Assembly: GCA_016783345.1 (NCBI GenBank)
Contig: JADHWT010000018.1
Location: forward strand, 1-15,646
Length of the DNA: 15,646 bases
Source: Candidatus Omnitrophota bacterium
Lineage (GTDB): Bacteria; NPL-UPA2; BS750m-G34
Direction: 5' to 3'
In this document: in pieces, positions 1 to 7,655 of the stretch
Position numbering within the stretch: the stretch's first letter is position 1
Layout of the letters: each line of letters begins with the position of its first letter
Made by a program: the position numbers and the translations under genes
Notes under the pieces: model-generated
Database searches by the model: none
Told to the model about the DNA's origin: nothing
The model's input: the letters and a program-made list of their open reading frames with translations, nothing else

Positions 1-2
1 AA

Positions 3-311
3 GTGGTTATATTTCGTTCCCTGGGCAAGGAGGAACTCAAAAAGATTGTAGACATAGAACTTGAGGATGTAAAGGCGCGGCTCAAGGCGAAGGGAATAGA
101 GATTGAATTGAGCAGCAAAGCAAAGGATTTTTTGATCGAGCGAGGCTATGATCAAAATTATGGAGCCAGACCCTTGCGCCGCGCTATCCAGCGGTATGTG
201 GAGGATCCCTTGGCTGAAGAAATGCTCAAGAAGAAATTTGAAAAATCTAAAGCGATTTTAGTGGATGTGGATAAGGCGAAAACAGGACTTACATTTAAAG
301 AAAAAAAGTGA
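3..311 (+). CDS. ClpB/ClpC-type AAA+ unfoldase, C-terminal fragment
   Basis: This is the last ~100 residues of a Hsp100/Clp ATPase that unfolds or disaggregates cytoplasmic proteins. The 5' part lies outside the window, so the GTG at position 3 is not a real start and the frame is open to the window edge. The residues match the small C-terminal subdomain of the second AAA+ module: a helical stretch (about 8-30), then the conserved GYDQNYGARPLRR block (residues 48-60) containing the sensor-2 arginines, then an EDPLAEEML segment. The short tail after that block looks more like ClpC than ClpB, but the N-terminal and linker regions that would decide are absent. The stop overlaps the GTG start of the next gene by 4 bp (GTGA), which suggests translational coupling to the envelope genes downstream. 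Confidence 0.9.
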   Translation: MVIFRSLGKEELKKIVDIELEDVKARLKAKGIEIELSSKAKDFLIERGYDQNYGARPLRRAIQRYVEDPLAEEMLKKKFEKSKAILVDVDKAKTGLTFKEKK

Positions 312-2497
312 AATCTGGAAAAATTCACCTAACCGTCATATTGTTAGTAATAGCTATAATCCTCGCCTTTGTTATTTATACCAGGATGATGACATTGATA
401 GCTACTAAATTTATCGGCGATTTCCTGCGCGAGGAGCTGGGAGAGGCGATGGGCAAGGCAGTGGTAATTAAAAGGGTAAGCTGGAGTCCTTTAGGTAAGG
501 TTGCTTTACACGACGCAAAACTTACTACATTGGATAAAGACACCCCCCTTCCCATTATTGAAGCAGATAAGATAGAGACAGATTTTACTGTATGGGATAT
601 ATTCTTCAAAAAATTTCGCCGGCCTCTTGGGAAAATTGTTTTTATTAGACCGCGTCTCTATTTCGGAGCAAGACAGCAGAGTTTTTTAGCTTTTTATAAT
701 CCTCTGGCAAAGAAGAGAGGAATACCGGGGCTCTTATTACCGAAGCTTTATATCCAGGACGGAGAGATTATAGTCTTAGAACCGGAGCGTAAAGCATATT
801 TTACATTAAAGAGCGTTTCCGGATTTATTGATCCTACTATCCCTGTGAGGACCAGGATTAGTCTTAAGGGAAAACCTCAGGGAGACGAATACACTTCATT
901 TAGTTTCCGCGGGACATTGAATCTGTTGACGCTGGCTCATGACCTTAAATTAAATTGGCAGGGATTAAGGCTTTCGAGTTTAAAGAGATTTATCGGAGGG
1001 ATGGAGTTTAAAGGTGGTGTCGCAGATATGGATCTAACACTTGAGAGGCGAAGAGAATACGATAATCCATGGGCAGGGTATTCCGGAAATGTCAAGATTA
1101 GCGACGGGGTAGCTGCCCTAAATAATGTAGTTACGCCGCTTAGATTTGAAGGGATTTTTGAATTAAAAGAGAAGGATTTTTTCTCCAGAGAATTTTTAGC
1201 TTATCTTGGAGAGAGCAAATTTAGAGGGGCGGGCAGACTCTTTTTCTTTGGTGAACCGGAACTGGATATTAATTTGAGAGGTGAGGCAGTAGAGCTTGAG
1301 GATCTTATAAAACTTTCTAAGTTAAGTACAGCTTCAGGGGCAACAGGATGCGGCAAATTAACTTTGAGGGCCTTTGGGAAAATGCGTGACCCTGAGATAG
1401 AGGGGGAAATTAGTTTCCCGGAGGTAAGGGCCTTTTCCACTTCCCTTACGGATATCTATTCGTCTTTTTCCGGGCACACCGGAGAACTTAATTTAAAAAA
1501 ACTTAGCGTGCGGCTTTGTGATGGATATTTTACAGCCCATGGTAATATTTCTGAAGATATATCCTTAAGATTTAATCTAAAAGAAGCCGAGATCCATAAT
1601 GTATGCAATATGCTGGCCTACTCAGGTGTTATGGTAAACCCGATTTTGAGAAACTACTCCAGCCAGCTCAAGGGAAGAGTTAATCTCTCCGGAGAAGCTA
1701 AGGGACCGCGCGCTTCCCCGCATATTACCGGGTTTTTCACCGGCAGGGCCATAGAAACAGAGAACCAGTCTTTTCAAAGTGCTAAGGCAAGATTTGAATA
1801 TAGTAGTAGCAAGGGACTGAAATTTACTCCACTCGCGCTGGGTGAAGAATACTGTCTCTGGAGTGAGTTTTGTCTTACAAAGGAGAGAAAGTTAGAGCTA
1901 AGTCTACAGATGAATAATGCCAATGTAGAATCACTGATCAGGGATTTGGATTTAAAAGTTCCTTCCCTTACCGGCCTGGTCTCAGGCAAGATTGAGCTTT
2001 ATGGGGATGTAGAAGGGATTAAATCGCAGGGACATCTAATTATTGAGAGCGGGACAATATCTGATATCGGTTTTGAGAAGATGGATCTTGTTTTTCGCGG
2101 AGTCGATCGGGAGATAGATATTGAAAACTCCAGTATTTCACAAGAAAAGGGCAAGATCCTCCTCATGCGGGGGAAGATTTTATTGGGAGATGAAGGAAAG
2201 TCTTCCATGGAGATAAAGCCCTCAGATACGGGTTTTGTATGGGAGGGCTGGAATATTGAGAAAGACCCTGATCAGATGGAGTTCAGCATGGGCAGGAATA
2301 TTTCTAAGAATTGGTATCTCAGTTTCTCAACACCTGTTGATAATATCCGTAATTTCCCGGAGATTAATAAACCTCCCAGACCTGATACCGCTGACAAGGC
2401 AGAACTTCAATATAGACTTGATGATGAGAGAAGGCTTAAACTGTACTGGAGGGATAAAGAAGAGTTTATTGGGTTACAGCAGAAATTTAAATTTTAA
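308..2497 (+). CDS. AsmA/TamB-like membrane-anchored envelope protein
   Basis: This is a 729-residue protein with one N-terminal transmembrane anchor (residues ~8-25) and no other obvious membrane span. The rest should lie in the periplasm. It shows the alternating short beta-strand pattern of AsmA/TamB proteins, which form long beta-taco bridges between the membranes for lipid transport or barrel assembly. The last ~95 residues resemble a TamB (DUF490) C-terminus: a 'GRNISKNWYLSFSTP'-type strand, a 'LQYRLDDERRLKLYW' strand, and an end in FKF with a terminal phenylalanine. At 729 residues it is much shorter than E. coli TamB (about 1,260 from memory). The start is GTG at 308, overlapping the clp stop. 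The gene ends 12 bp before bamA, a position that fits a TamB partner of a BamA-family barrel. Family membership is inferred from fold pattern and context, not from a catalytic motif. Confidence 0.7.
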   Translation: MKSGKIHLTVILLVIAIILAFVIYTRMMTLIATKFIGDFLREELGEAMGKAVVIKRVSWSPLGKVALHDAKLTTLDKDTPLPIIEADKIETDFTVWDIFFKKFRRPLGKIVFIRPRLYFGARQQSFLAFYNPLAKKRGIPGLLLPKLYIQDGEIIVLEPERKAYFTLKSVSGFIDPTIPVRTRISLKGKPQGDEYTSFSFRGTLNLLTLAHDLKLNWQGLRLSSLKRFIGGMEFKGGVADMDLTLERRREYDNPWAGYSGNVKISDGVAALNNVVTPLRFEGIFELKEKDFFSREFLAYLGESKFRGAGRLFFFGEPELDINLRGEAVELEDLIKLSKLSTASGATGCGKLTLRAFGKMRDPEIEGEISFPEVRAFSTSLTDIYSSFSGHTGELNLKKLSVRLCDGYFTAHGNISEDISLRFNLKEAEIHNVCNMLAYSGVMVNPILRNYSSQLKGRVNLSGEAKGPRASPHITGFFTGRAIETENQSFQSAKARFEYSSSKGLKFTPLALGEEYCLWSEFCLTKERKLELSLQMNNANVESLIRDLDLKVPSLTGLVSGKIELYGDVEGIKSQGHLIIESGTISDIGFEKMDLVFRGVDREIDIENSSISQEKGKILLMRGKILLGDEGKSSMEIKPSDTGFVWEGWNIEKDPDQMEFSMGRNISKNWYLSFSTPVDNIRNFPEINKPPRPDTADKAELQYRLDDERRLKLYWRDKEEFIGLQQKFKF

Positions 2498-2509
2498 AAG
2501 GAGGATTTC

Positions 2510-4822
2510 ATGAAATTTTTTTCAAAGGTTTTGATAATACTAATTGCTATTATGGTGAGTAATCTGCAAGCTCAAGAAGAAAAGAGCATCACAGCTATTG
2601 AGATTAAAGGAAATAAAAGGGTGTCTACCATTACTATTCTGGGTAATATAAAGCTTAAGGTTGGAGATGTTTATTCTGCGCAGTCTCTCCAGGATGAGGT
2701 GAGGCGCCTGTATGATCTGGGATATTTTTTAGATATAGAGGTGGCAACAGAGGACTATCAAGAAGGAATTAAGGTTATCTTTCAAGTCAAAGAGAAAGAG
2801 GTCATTAAAGAATTAAAAATCGAAGGGAACAAGGTAATAAGTAAAGAAAGAATTATGGAAGTCATTAGACTTAAGGAGGGGGTTGTCTATAATAAAAAGA
2901 TCCTTATCGAAGATATTAAGGCAATAGAAGACCTCTACCAGAAGAAGGGCTTTAATATGGTTAAGATTACCCACAAGGAGGATATTAGAGAAAAGGAAGG
3001 AGAGGTTATCATCGAGCTCTATATCGGTGAGGGGAGAAAGATTAAAATTAAAGAGATTAGATTTGTCGGTAATCATACCTTTACTGCCAAAAAGATTAGA
3101 AAAGGGGCTAAGATGAGGACAACCGAAGATAAATTATTTACTTCCGGAATTTTTTCCCAGGATACATTTAACAATGACCTCGAAAAGATTATAGCATTCT
3201 ATAGAGAGCACGGATATATTAAGGCTAAGATAGTTGATACTGATGTCTCTTCTGATGTTACAAAAAACTGGATGTTCATCACTATCACCCTTAACGAAGG
3301 AGAACAGTTTTATGTGGGGGATGTATTGTTAAGCGGCAACAAGGTTTTTAAGGATGAGGAACTTTTGCCCAGTATAACTTTTAAAAAAGGGGAAATATTT
3401 AGTGAGAAGAAACTGGAAGACAGCAAAAGTGCCCTGCAGACTTTTTATGCTGAAAAGGGATATATCTTCGCCTCTATCAGATATGAGATGGAGACACTGG
3501 AGAAGGAGAAGGTGGCTAATTTTTCCTTTATTATCCGGGAAGATGAGCTGGCATATATTGATGAGGTCATTATTCGCGGAAATACCAAGACAAAGGATAA
3601 GGTTATCCGTCGGGAGCTTCTGGTGAAACCCGGAGAGAGGTTTGACGGCGAGAAGATTAAAAAAAGCCGCCAGAAATTAAATAATTTGGGGTACTTTAAC
3701 CAGATAGGATTTGGTATTGCCCCCGGGACTGCTCCGAATCGTAAGAATCTTGTCTTTGAGGTGGAAGAGAAAAAGACAGGAACTTTCACTTTTGGCGGCG
3801 GATACAGTTCGGTTAATCGTGTGGTTGGTTTTGCAGAGATCAGTCAAAACAATTTTGACATTGGCAACCCACCGTCCTTTATGGGTGGCGGGCAGACCCT
3901 GAAACTAAGGGGAGATATGGGTTCCCTTAGTAGTAACACATCTTTAAGTTTTATTGAACCCTGGATTATGGATAAGCCGGTGAGCCTTGCCTTTGACCTC
4001 TATGATGTGAGCCGTGAACAGAGCGGTTTCAGCCGGTGGGACTACGACGAAGAGAGAAAGGGAGGGGATATCGGTCTGGGCTGGAAGATGTTTGATGAAT
4101 ATACCAGGACCTATCTAACATATAAATATGAAGAGGTCACAATCTCCAACGTAAATCAAGCTGCTATTCAGGCGATAAAAGATGAAACGGGTACTTTTTC
4201 CACAAGTTCTCTTACCCCTTCTCTGGTTAGGTCTACGCTGGACAACGTGTTTGATCCAACCACAGGGAGCAGGCAGAATCTTTCAATAGAAGTAGCAGGC
4301 GGAATATTCAAAGCTGACAGGGATTTCATAAGATATATCCTTGATAGCCGTTGGTATATGCCGCTAGGCGAAGCCATCCCTTTAGGGGTACTTGAGAAGT
4401 TTGTCTTTAGCCTGCATTTTAAAGGAGGATTGGCTGAAGAGTATGATGATACTGAAGACGTTCCAATCTACGAACGATTTTTTATTGGCGGGTCTAACAC
4501 AGTCCGCGGCTATCAGGAAAGAGATATAGGGCCGAAAGATGCCAGCGGCATTCCTATCGGCGGAAAGGTTATGCTCCTCAGCAATGTAGAGATTATCCGG
4601 CCGTTAGTGGAACAGGTGAAAGGAGCTATTTTTTACGATATAGGCCAGGCCTGGTCAACGACAGGGGATATTGATTTTGGTGAGCTCAAATCCAGTGTGG
4701 GCGTAGGGCTTAGAATAACCACGCCTATTGGTCCTATACGATTTGATTATGGTTACGGATTAGACCATGAGCCCGGAGATACGAAGGGGAGGTTTCATTT
4801 TAGTATGGGATATGCGTTTTAA
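2510..4822 (+). CDS. bamA: Outer membrane protein assembly factor BamA
   Basis: BamA is the central Omp85 subunit of the BAM complex, which folds beta-barrel proteins into the outer membrane. The product is 770 residues and starts with a signal peptide (hydrophobic residues 7-16, probable cleavage near LQAQ, residues 19-22). Five POTRA domains follow, each marked by a Gly-Asn turn at residues 34-35, 106-107, 187-188, 276-277 and 357-358. The C-terminal barrel runs from about 424 to 770. It includes the hallmark VRGY motif (665-668, the family's VRGF/Y lid-lock motif) and ends in a strand with terminal Phe (GYAF). The AGGAGG ribosome-binding site at 2499-2504, 5 nt before the ATG, fixes the start. 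It sits between the tamB-like gene and ompH, the usual bamA-skp order in diderms. Confidence 0.97.
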   Translation: MKFFSKVLIILIAIMVSNLQAQEEKSITAIEIKGNKRVSTITILGNIKLKVGDVYSAQSLQDEVRRLYDLGYFLDIEVATEDYQEGIKVIFQVKEKEVIKELKIEGNKVISKERIMEVIRLKEGVVYNKKILIEDIKAIEDLYQKKGFNMVKITHKEDIREKEGEVIIELYIGEGRKIKIKEIRFVGNHTFTAKKIRKGAKMRTTEDKLFTSGIFSQDTFNNDLEKIIAFYREHGYIKAKIVDTDVSSDVTKNWMFITITLNEGEQFYVGDVLLSGNKVFKDEELLPSITFKKGEIFSEKKLEDSKSALQTFYAEKGYIFASIRYEMETLEKEKVANFSFIIREDELAYIDEVIIRGNTKTKDKVIRRELLVKPGERFDGEKIKKSRQKLNNLGYFNQIGFGIAPGTAPNRKNLVFEVEEKKTGTFTFGGGYSSVNRVVGFAEISQNNFDIGNPPSFMGGGQTLKLRGDMGSLSSNTSLSFIEPWIMDKPVSLAFDLYDVSREQSGFSRWDYDEERKGGDIGLGWKMFDEYTRTYLTYKYEEVTISNVNQAAIQAIKDETGTFSTSSLTPSLVRSTLDNVFDPTTGSRQNLSIEVAGGIFKADRDFIRYILDSRWYMPLGEAIPLGVLEKFVFSLHFKGGLAEEYDDTEDVPIYERFFIGGSNTVRGYQERDIGPKDASGIPIGGKVMLLSNVEIIRPLVEQVKGAIFYDIGQAWSTTGDIDFGELKSSVGVGLRITTPIGPIRFDYGYGLDHEPGDTKGRFHFSMGYAF

Positions 4823-4840
4823 ATTAGAAAGGAGTTAATT

Positions 4841-5377
4841 ATGAAGATTGTAAAAAAGGTAGTTGTTTTACTAGTATTGTTTTTATTTTTGGCCGCGCCG
4901 ACGCAGGCACAGCTTTTCAAGAAGGGGGTTAAGATTGGCTATGTTGATATAGCCGAGGTCTTCGATCAGTATGAGGCGACTGATATAGCTACTGAAAAGT
5001 TAAGGGGGGATATTGAAGAGAAGAAGAAGGATATAGAAAAGAGGAGAGAAGATATCAACATTCTCACGCAGAAATTAGACGCTCAGGCTACGGTCATAAA
5101 TGAAAAAGAAAAAGACAAGGTGAAAAAAGACGTTGAAAGCAAGCTTAAAGAACTAAAGGATATTACGGAAAAGTCTAATAGAGAGCTGCGCCAGAGAGAG
5201 CAAAAACTTATAAGAGATATCCTTAAGGATATAGAAGAGGTGATTAAGATTTATGGGAAGGATAATGGTTATGATCTTGTTATGGATAAACGGCAGGTTC
5301 TCTATGGGCCGGAGGGGATGGATATAACGAAAGAGATTGTCAAGATTATAAATAAACGTTTAAAAAAGGAAAAGTAG
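4841..5377 (+). CDS. skp: OmpH/Skp family periplasmic chaperone
   Basis: This 178-residue secreted chaperone is expected to form a jellyfish-like trimer that holds unfolded outer membrane proteins for BAM. A signal peptide is clear: lysines at 2, 5 and 6, a hydrophobic core at ~7-18, and an APTQAQ cleavage region near 19-24. The mature protein opens with the family's beta-strand KIGYVDIAEVF (residues ~31-41). A long, highly charged coiled coil rich in Lys and Glu follows (residues ~52-145), and then a 'YDLVMDKRQVLYG' strand typical of the OmpH C-terminus. AAAGGAG at 4828-4834 lies 6 nt before the ATG. It is 18 bp downstream of bamA and 24 bp upstream of lpxC-fabZ, consistent with one transcript. 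No lpxD follows, unlike the usual arrangement. Confidence 0.93.
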   Translation: MKIVKKVVVLLVLFLFLAAPTQAQLFKKGVKIGYVDIAEVFDQYEATDIATEKLRGDIEEKKKDIEKRREDINILTQKLDAQATVINEKEKDKVKKDVESKLKELKDITEKSNRELRQREQKLIRDILKDIEEVIKIYGKDNGYDLVMDKRQVLYGPEGMDITKEIVKIINKRLKKEK

Positions 5378-5401
5378 GCCTACAGGGCAAGGGGGAAAAT
5401 T

Positions 5402-6709
5402 ATGGAGATGCAGAAGAGTATTGCCAGGGAAATTACATATTCCGGCGTAGGGCTTCATACTGGTAATGAGACGATAATTAATTTTAAACCGGCTCCGCCC
5501 GACTCCGGAGTGCGATTTGTAAGGATAGACCTCGAAGGGAAACCCTCTATCCAATGTGATATCGACCATGTTATTGATGTGGCGAGAGGCACAACCCTGG
5601 GTGAGGGAGAAGCCAAGGTGCATACTGTTGAGCATGTGCTGGCTGCCATTGCCGGTTTAAGTATAGATAACCTTATTGTAGAGATTAACGCAAATGAACC
5701 GCCGGTAGTTGACGGCAGCGCCATGCCTTTTATTGAGACCTTAAGTGAAGCCGGTGTGGTTACGCAGGATAAGCCAAAAAGTTTTTTTGAAATATCCGAG
5801 CCTATTTATCTCGCCCATGACGGAGTGATGCTGGCAGTCTTTCCTCATCCTGGTTTTCATGTATCCTTTACCCTTAACTACGACCATCCTGCCTTGAAAT
5901 CCCAGTTTGCTTCTTTTGAGATAACCGAAGATATCTTTAAGAAAGAGATTGCCCAGGCGAGGACTTTTTGTTTTCTCCAGGAGGTGGAATCTCTTCAAGA
6001 GCAGGGACTTATAAAAGGCGGGAGTCTTGATAACGCTGTTGTCATCGGCGACGAGAGTATCCCTGTCGACACCCTTCGCTATGAAACCGAATTTGTTCGT
6101 CATAAAATACTGGACCTTGTTGGAGATTTTTATCTGTTGGGGACGCCTATTAAGGGACATATTGTAGCGATAAAAAGCGGGCATGCCCTTAATGTCCAGA
6201 TGGTCAGGCGTTTAAAACGGGTCATGAGAAAGACTAAAATCGCTGCGATCCATACAACTCATGGAAATGTCCTGGAGGAAAAGAAAGAGATGGATATAGG
6301 AGATATCCAGAAAATTCTTCCTCACCGCTATCCGTTTCTATTGGTAGATAAGATTGTTGAGACAGATGGCGATAAGAGAATTGTAGGGCTTAAAAATATC
6401 AGCCTTAATGAGCCATTTTTTGAAGGCCATTTCCCGGGCAGGCCTGTAATGCCTGGGGTACTTATAGTAGAGTCCATGGCCCAGGTAGCCGGGGTATTGC
6501 TGCTTAGCAAACCGGAGAATAAAGGCAAATTTGCATATTTTATAGGGATTGACGGAGCAAGATTCCGCCAGCCTATTGTCCCCGGAGATCAACTGCGTAT
6601 AGAGGTAGTGGTGGAGAGGGTGAAGAGCAAGACCGGAAAGGTCAAGGCTAAAGCAGTGGTCAATGGCAAGATTGCGTGTGAAGCGGATTTAATGTTTGCA
6701 TTTGTATAG
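5402..6709 (+). CDS. lpxC-fabZ: Bifunctional LpxC-FabZ (UDP-3-O-acyl-GlcNAc deacetylase / 3-hydroxyacyl-ACP dehydratase)
   Basis: This is a 435-residue fusion of two enzymes. Residues 1 to ~290 are LpxC, the zinc deacetylase of the committed lipid A step. HTVEH (74-78) supplies Glu77 and zinc ligand His78, and FVRHKILD (231-238) supplies zinc ligands His234 and Asp238. The SGHALN motif contains His261, equivalent to E. coli His265. Residues ~297-435 are FabZ, the dehydratase of fatty acid synthesis: LPHRYPFLLVD (306-316) and EGHFPGRPVMPG (341-352). Its catalytic pair is His343 and Glu357, 14 residues apart as in stand-alone FabZ. The frame is continuous with only a short linker, so this is a real fusion, as is known in Bacteroidetes. 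The ATG is preceded by AAGGGGGA at 5389-5396. Both active sites look intact. Confidence 0.96.
   Translation: MEMQKSIAREITYSGVGLHTGNETIINFKPAPPDSGVRFVRIDLEGKPSIQCDIDHVIDVARGTTLGEGEAKVHTVEHVLAAIAGLSIDNLIVEINANEPPVVDGSAMPFIETLSEAGVVTQDKPKSFFEISEPIYLAHDGVMLAVFPHPGFHVSFTLNYDHPALKSQFASFEITEDIFKKEIAQARTFCFLQEVESLQEQGLIKGGSLDNAVVIGDESIPVDTLRYETEFVRHKILDLVGDFYLLGTPIKGHIVAIKSGHALNVQMVRRLKRVMRKTKIAAIHTTHGNVLEEKKEMDIGDIQKILPHRYPFLLVDKIVETDGDKRIVGLKNISLNEPFFEGHFPGRPVMPGVLIVESMAQVAGVLLLSKPENKGKFAYFIGIDGARFRQPIVPGDQLRIEVVVERVKSKTGKVKAKAVVNGKIACEADLMFAFV
6274..6292 (+). promoter_or_regulatory. Possible internal ribosome-binding site and ATG for stand-alone FabZ
   Basis: At the LpxC/FabZ junction a GGAGG (6274-6278) lies 11 nt upstream of an in-frame ATG (6290-6292). 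That ATG begins MDIGDIQKILPHRYP, which is where an unfused FabZ protein would normally start. Initiation there would give a 139-residue FabZ (6290-6709) as well as the fusion. The motif and spacing are seen directly; the 11-nt spacing is slightly long, and use of the site is inference. It could also be a relic of the ancestral separate genes. Confidence 0.4.
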
Positions 6710-6864
6710 AAATGGAAATGCATATTTTCTCGCCGGGACGTTTGTCTGACCCAGCGTGTCAGACCGCACTCAGTTTTCTTTCTCGCTCTTGCTTCGCTTA
6801 CGCTCAGCAAACCGTGCCCGCTCGAAATAAAAATGCCCGTCTCAAAAACAGCATCTCCATTTTT
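6710..6864. repeat. Imperfect palindromic, MITE-like intergenic element
   Basis: This ~155-bp non-coding segment sits between lpxC-fabZ and lpxA, where neighbouring genes otherwise abut. Its ends are imperfect inverted repeats. The left arm (about 6710-6743, beginning AAATGGAAATGC) matches the reverse complement of the right arm (about 6831-6862, ending GCATCTCCATTT). A second partial complement of the left arm lies at 6809-6827 (AAACCGTGCCCGCTCGAAA), giving a near-direct repeat of the GTGCCCG/ATGCCCG block within the right half. The interior holds a perfect hairpin (6744-6764) and a stretch with repeated CGCTT/CGCTC steps (6784-6805). No transposase and no clear target-site duplication are visible. 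It resembles a palindromic or MITE-type repeat, but its copy number in the genome cannot be judged here. Confidence 0.55.
6744..6764. repeat. Perfect 7-bp stem hairpin inside the palindromic element
   Basis: GTCTGAC (6744-6750) and GTCAGAC (6758-6764) are exact reverse complements separated by a 7-nt loop. No T-run follows directly, so it does not look like an intrinsic terminator. It is better read as the inner hairpin of the surrounding repeat. Confidence 0.6.
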
Positions 6865-6887
6865 GACAAATTTTTTTGGGGGTGGAT

Positions 6888-7655
6888 ATGACCATTCATC
6901 CTTCAGTTATAATTTTCCCCGGTGCAAAAATCGACTCCGATGTCGAGATCGGTCCTCATACAGTTATTGGTAAGGATGTGGTTATCAAGAAGGGCGCGAA
7001 GATTGGTCCCAATGTAGTTATTGAAGGCTGGACAACTATCGGAGCAGGCTGTCAGATATATACCGGCGCGGTTATCGGCAGCCCCACCCAGGACCTCAAG
7101 AATGAAGGTAAGCGAAGCTATGTAGAGATAGGCCCGGAAAACATCATCAGGGAATATGTAACTATAAACCGCGCAACAAAAGCTGAGGCTGTTACCCGTA
7201 TCGGTAAGGGTAATTTCATTATGACAAATGTCCATATTGCTCATGACTGTATCCTCGGAGATGGAATTATCATGGCTAATCTTACTACCCTTGCAGGCCA
7301 TGTTGTTGTAGAAGATAGAGTTGTTATAGAAGGGCTCACTGCTGTGCAGCAATTTATCCGCATTGGCCGTCATGCATTTATAGGCGGATACTCTAAAGTG
7401 ATGAAAGATATTTCTCCGTATCTTAAGGTTGCCGGTCAGCCAACTGAGGTCTACGGGATAAATACAATAGGCCTTGAGCGAAATGGATTCAGCGAGGAAA
7501 GAATAAAAGATATTGAAAAGACCTATCGGATTCTATTCCGTTCAAAACTCAATGTCACTCAGGCGCTTAAACGTTTAGAAAAAATAGAGCTGACACCGGA
7601 TACAGTGCATATGGTAGAATTTGTTAAAAATTCTACTAATGGGATATGCCGGTGA
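6888..7655 (+). CDS. lpxA: UDP-N-acetylglucosamine O-acyltransferase LpxA
   Basis: LpxA transfers a 3-hydroxyacyl chain from ACP to the 3-position of UDP-GlcNAc, the first lipid A step. The 255-residue product has the left-handed beta-helix hexapeptide pattern over residues ~1-185, then a helical C-terminal domain. HIAHD (116-120) gives His116 and His119, equivalent to E. coli His122 and catalytic His125. LAGHV gives His138 (E. coli His144). Gly167 aligns with the E. coli Gly173 chain-length ruler, which favours a long acyl chain. Gln154 stands where E. coli has His160. The frame is open from a TTG at 6876, but the ATG at 6888 is preferred because it gives the normal N-terminus (MTIHPS) and has GGGGG (6878-6882) just upstream. 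The gene follows the palindromic element and overlaps lpxI by 10 bp. Confidence 0.95.
   Translation: MTIHPSVIIFPGAKIDSDVEIGPHTVIGKDVVIKKGAKIGPNVVIEGWTTIGAGCQIYTGAVIGSPTQDLKNEGKRSYVEIGPENIIREYVTINRATKAEAVTRIGKGNFIMTNVHIAHDCILGDGIIMANLTTLAGHVVVEDRVVIEGLTAVQQFIRIGRHAFIGGYSKVMKDISPYLKVAGQPTEVYGINTIGLERNGFSEERIKDIEKTYRILFRSKLNVTQALKRLEKIELTPDTVHMVEFVKNSTNGICR

Noticed and set aside
5741..6184. 147-codon open frame on the - strand opposite lpxC
   Set aside because: It is fully antisense to LpxC catalytic sequence and has no domain features.
5402..6709. LpxC-FabZ fusion as a possible assembly frameshift artefact
   Set aside because: The frame is continuous, the linker is short, both active sites are intact, and the same fusion is known from other phyla.
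6589..6810. Open frame on the - strand running out of fabZ into the palindromic element
   Set aside because: Its N-terminal part is translated from the repeat's CGCTT/CGCTC-rich DNA and the rest is antisense to fabZ, so it is not a credible gene.
6863..6892. TTGACA at 6863-6868, a perfect -35 box upstream of lpxA
   Set aside because: The only -10-like match at proper spacing overlaps the lpxA ATG (6888), so it could not give a translatable lpxA leader.
6903..7373. Long open frame on the - strand (156 codons) opposite lpxA
   Set aside because: It is antisense to the LpxA hexapeptide repeats, whose periodicity keeps the opposite frame open; nothing in it resembles a protein family.
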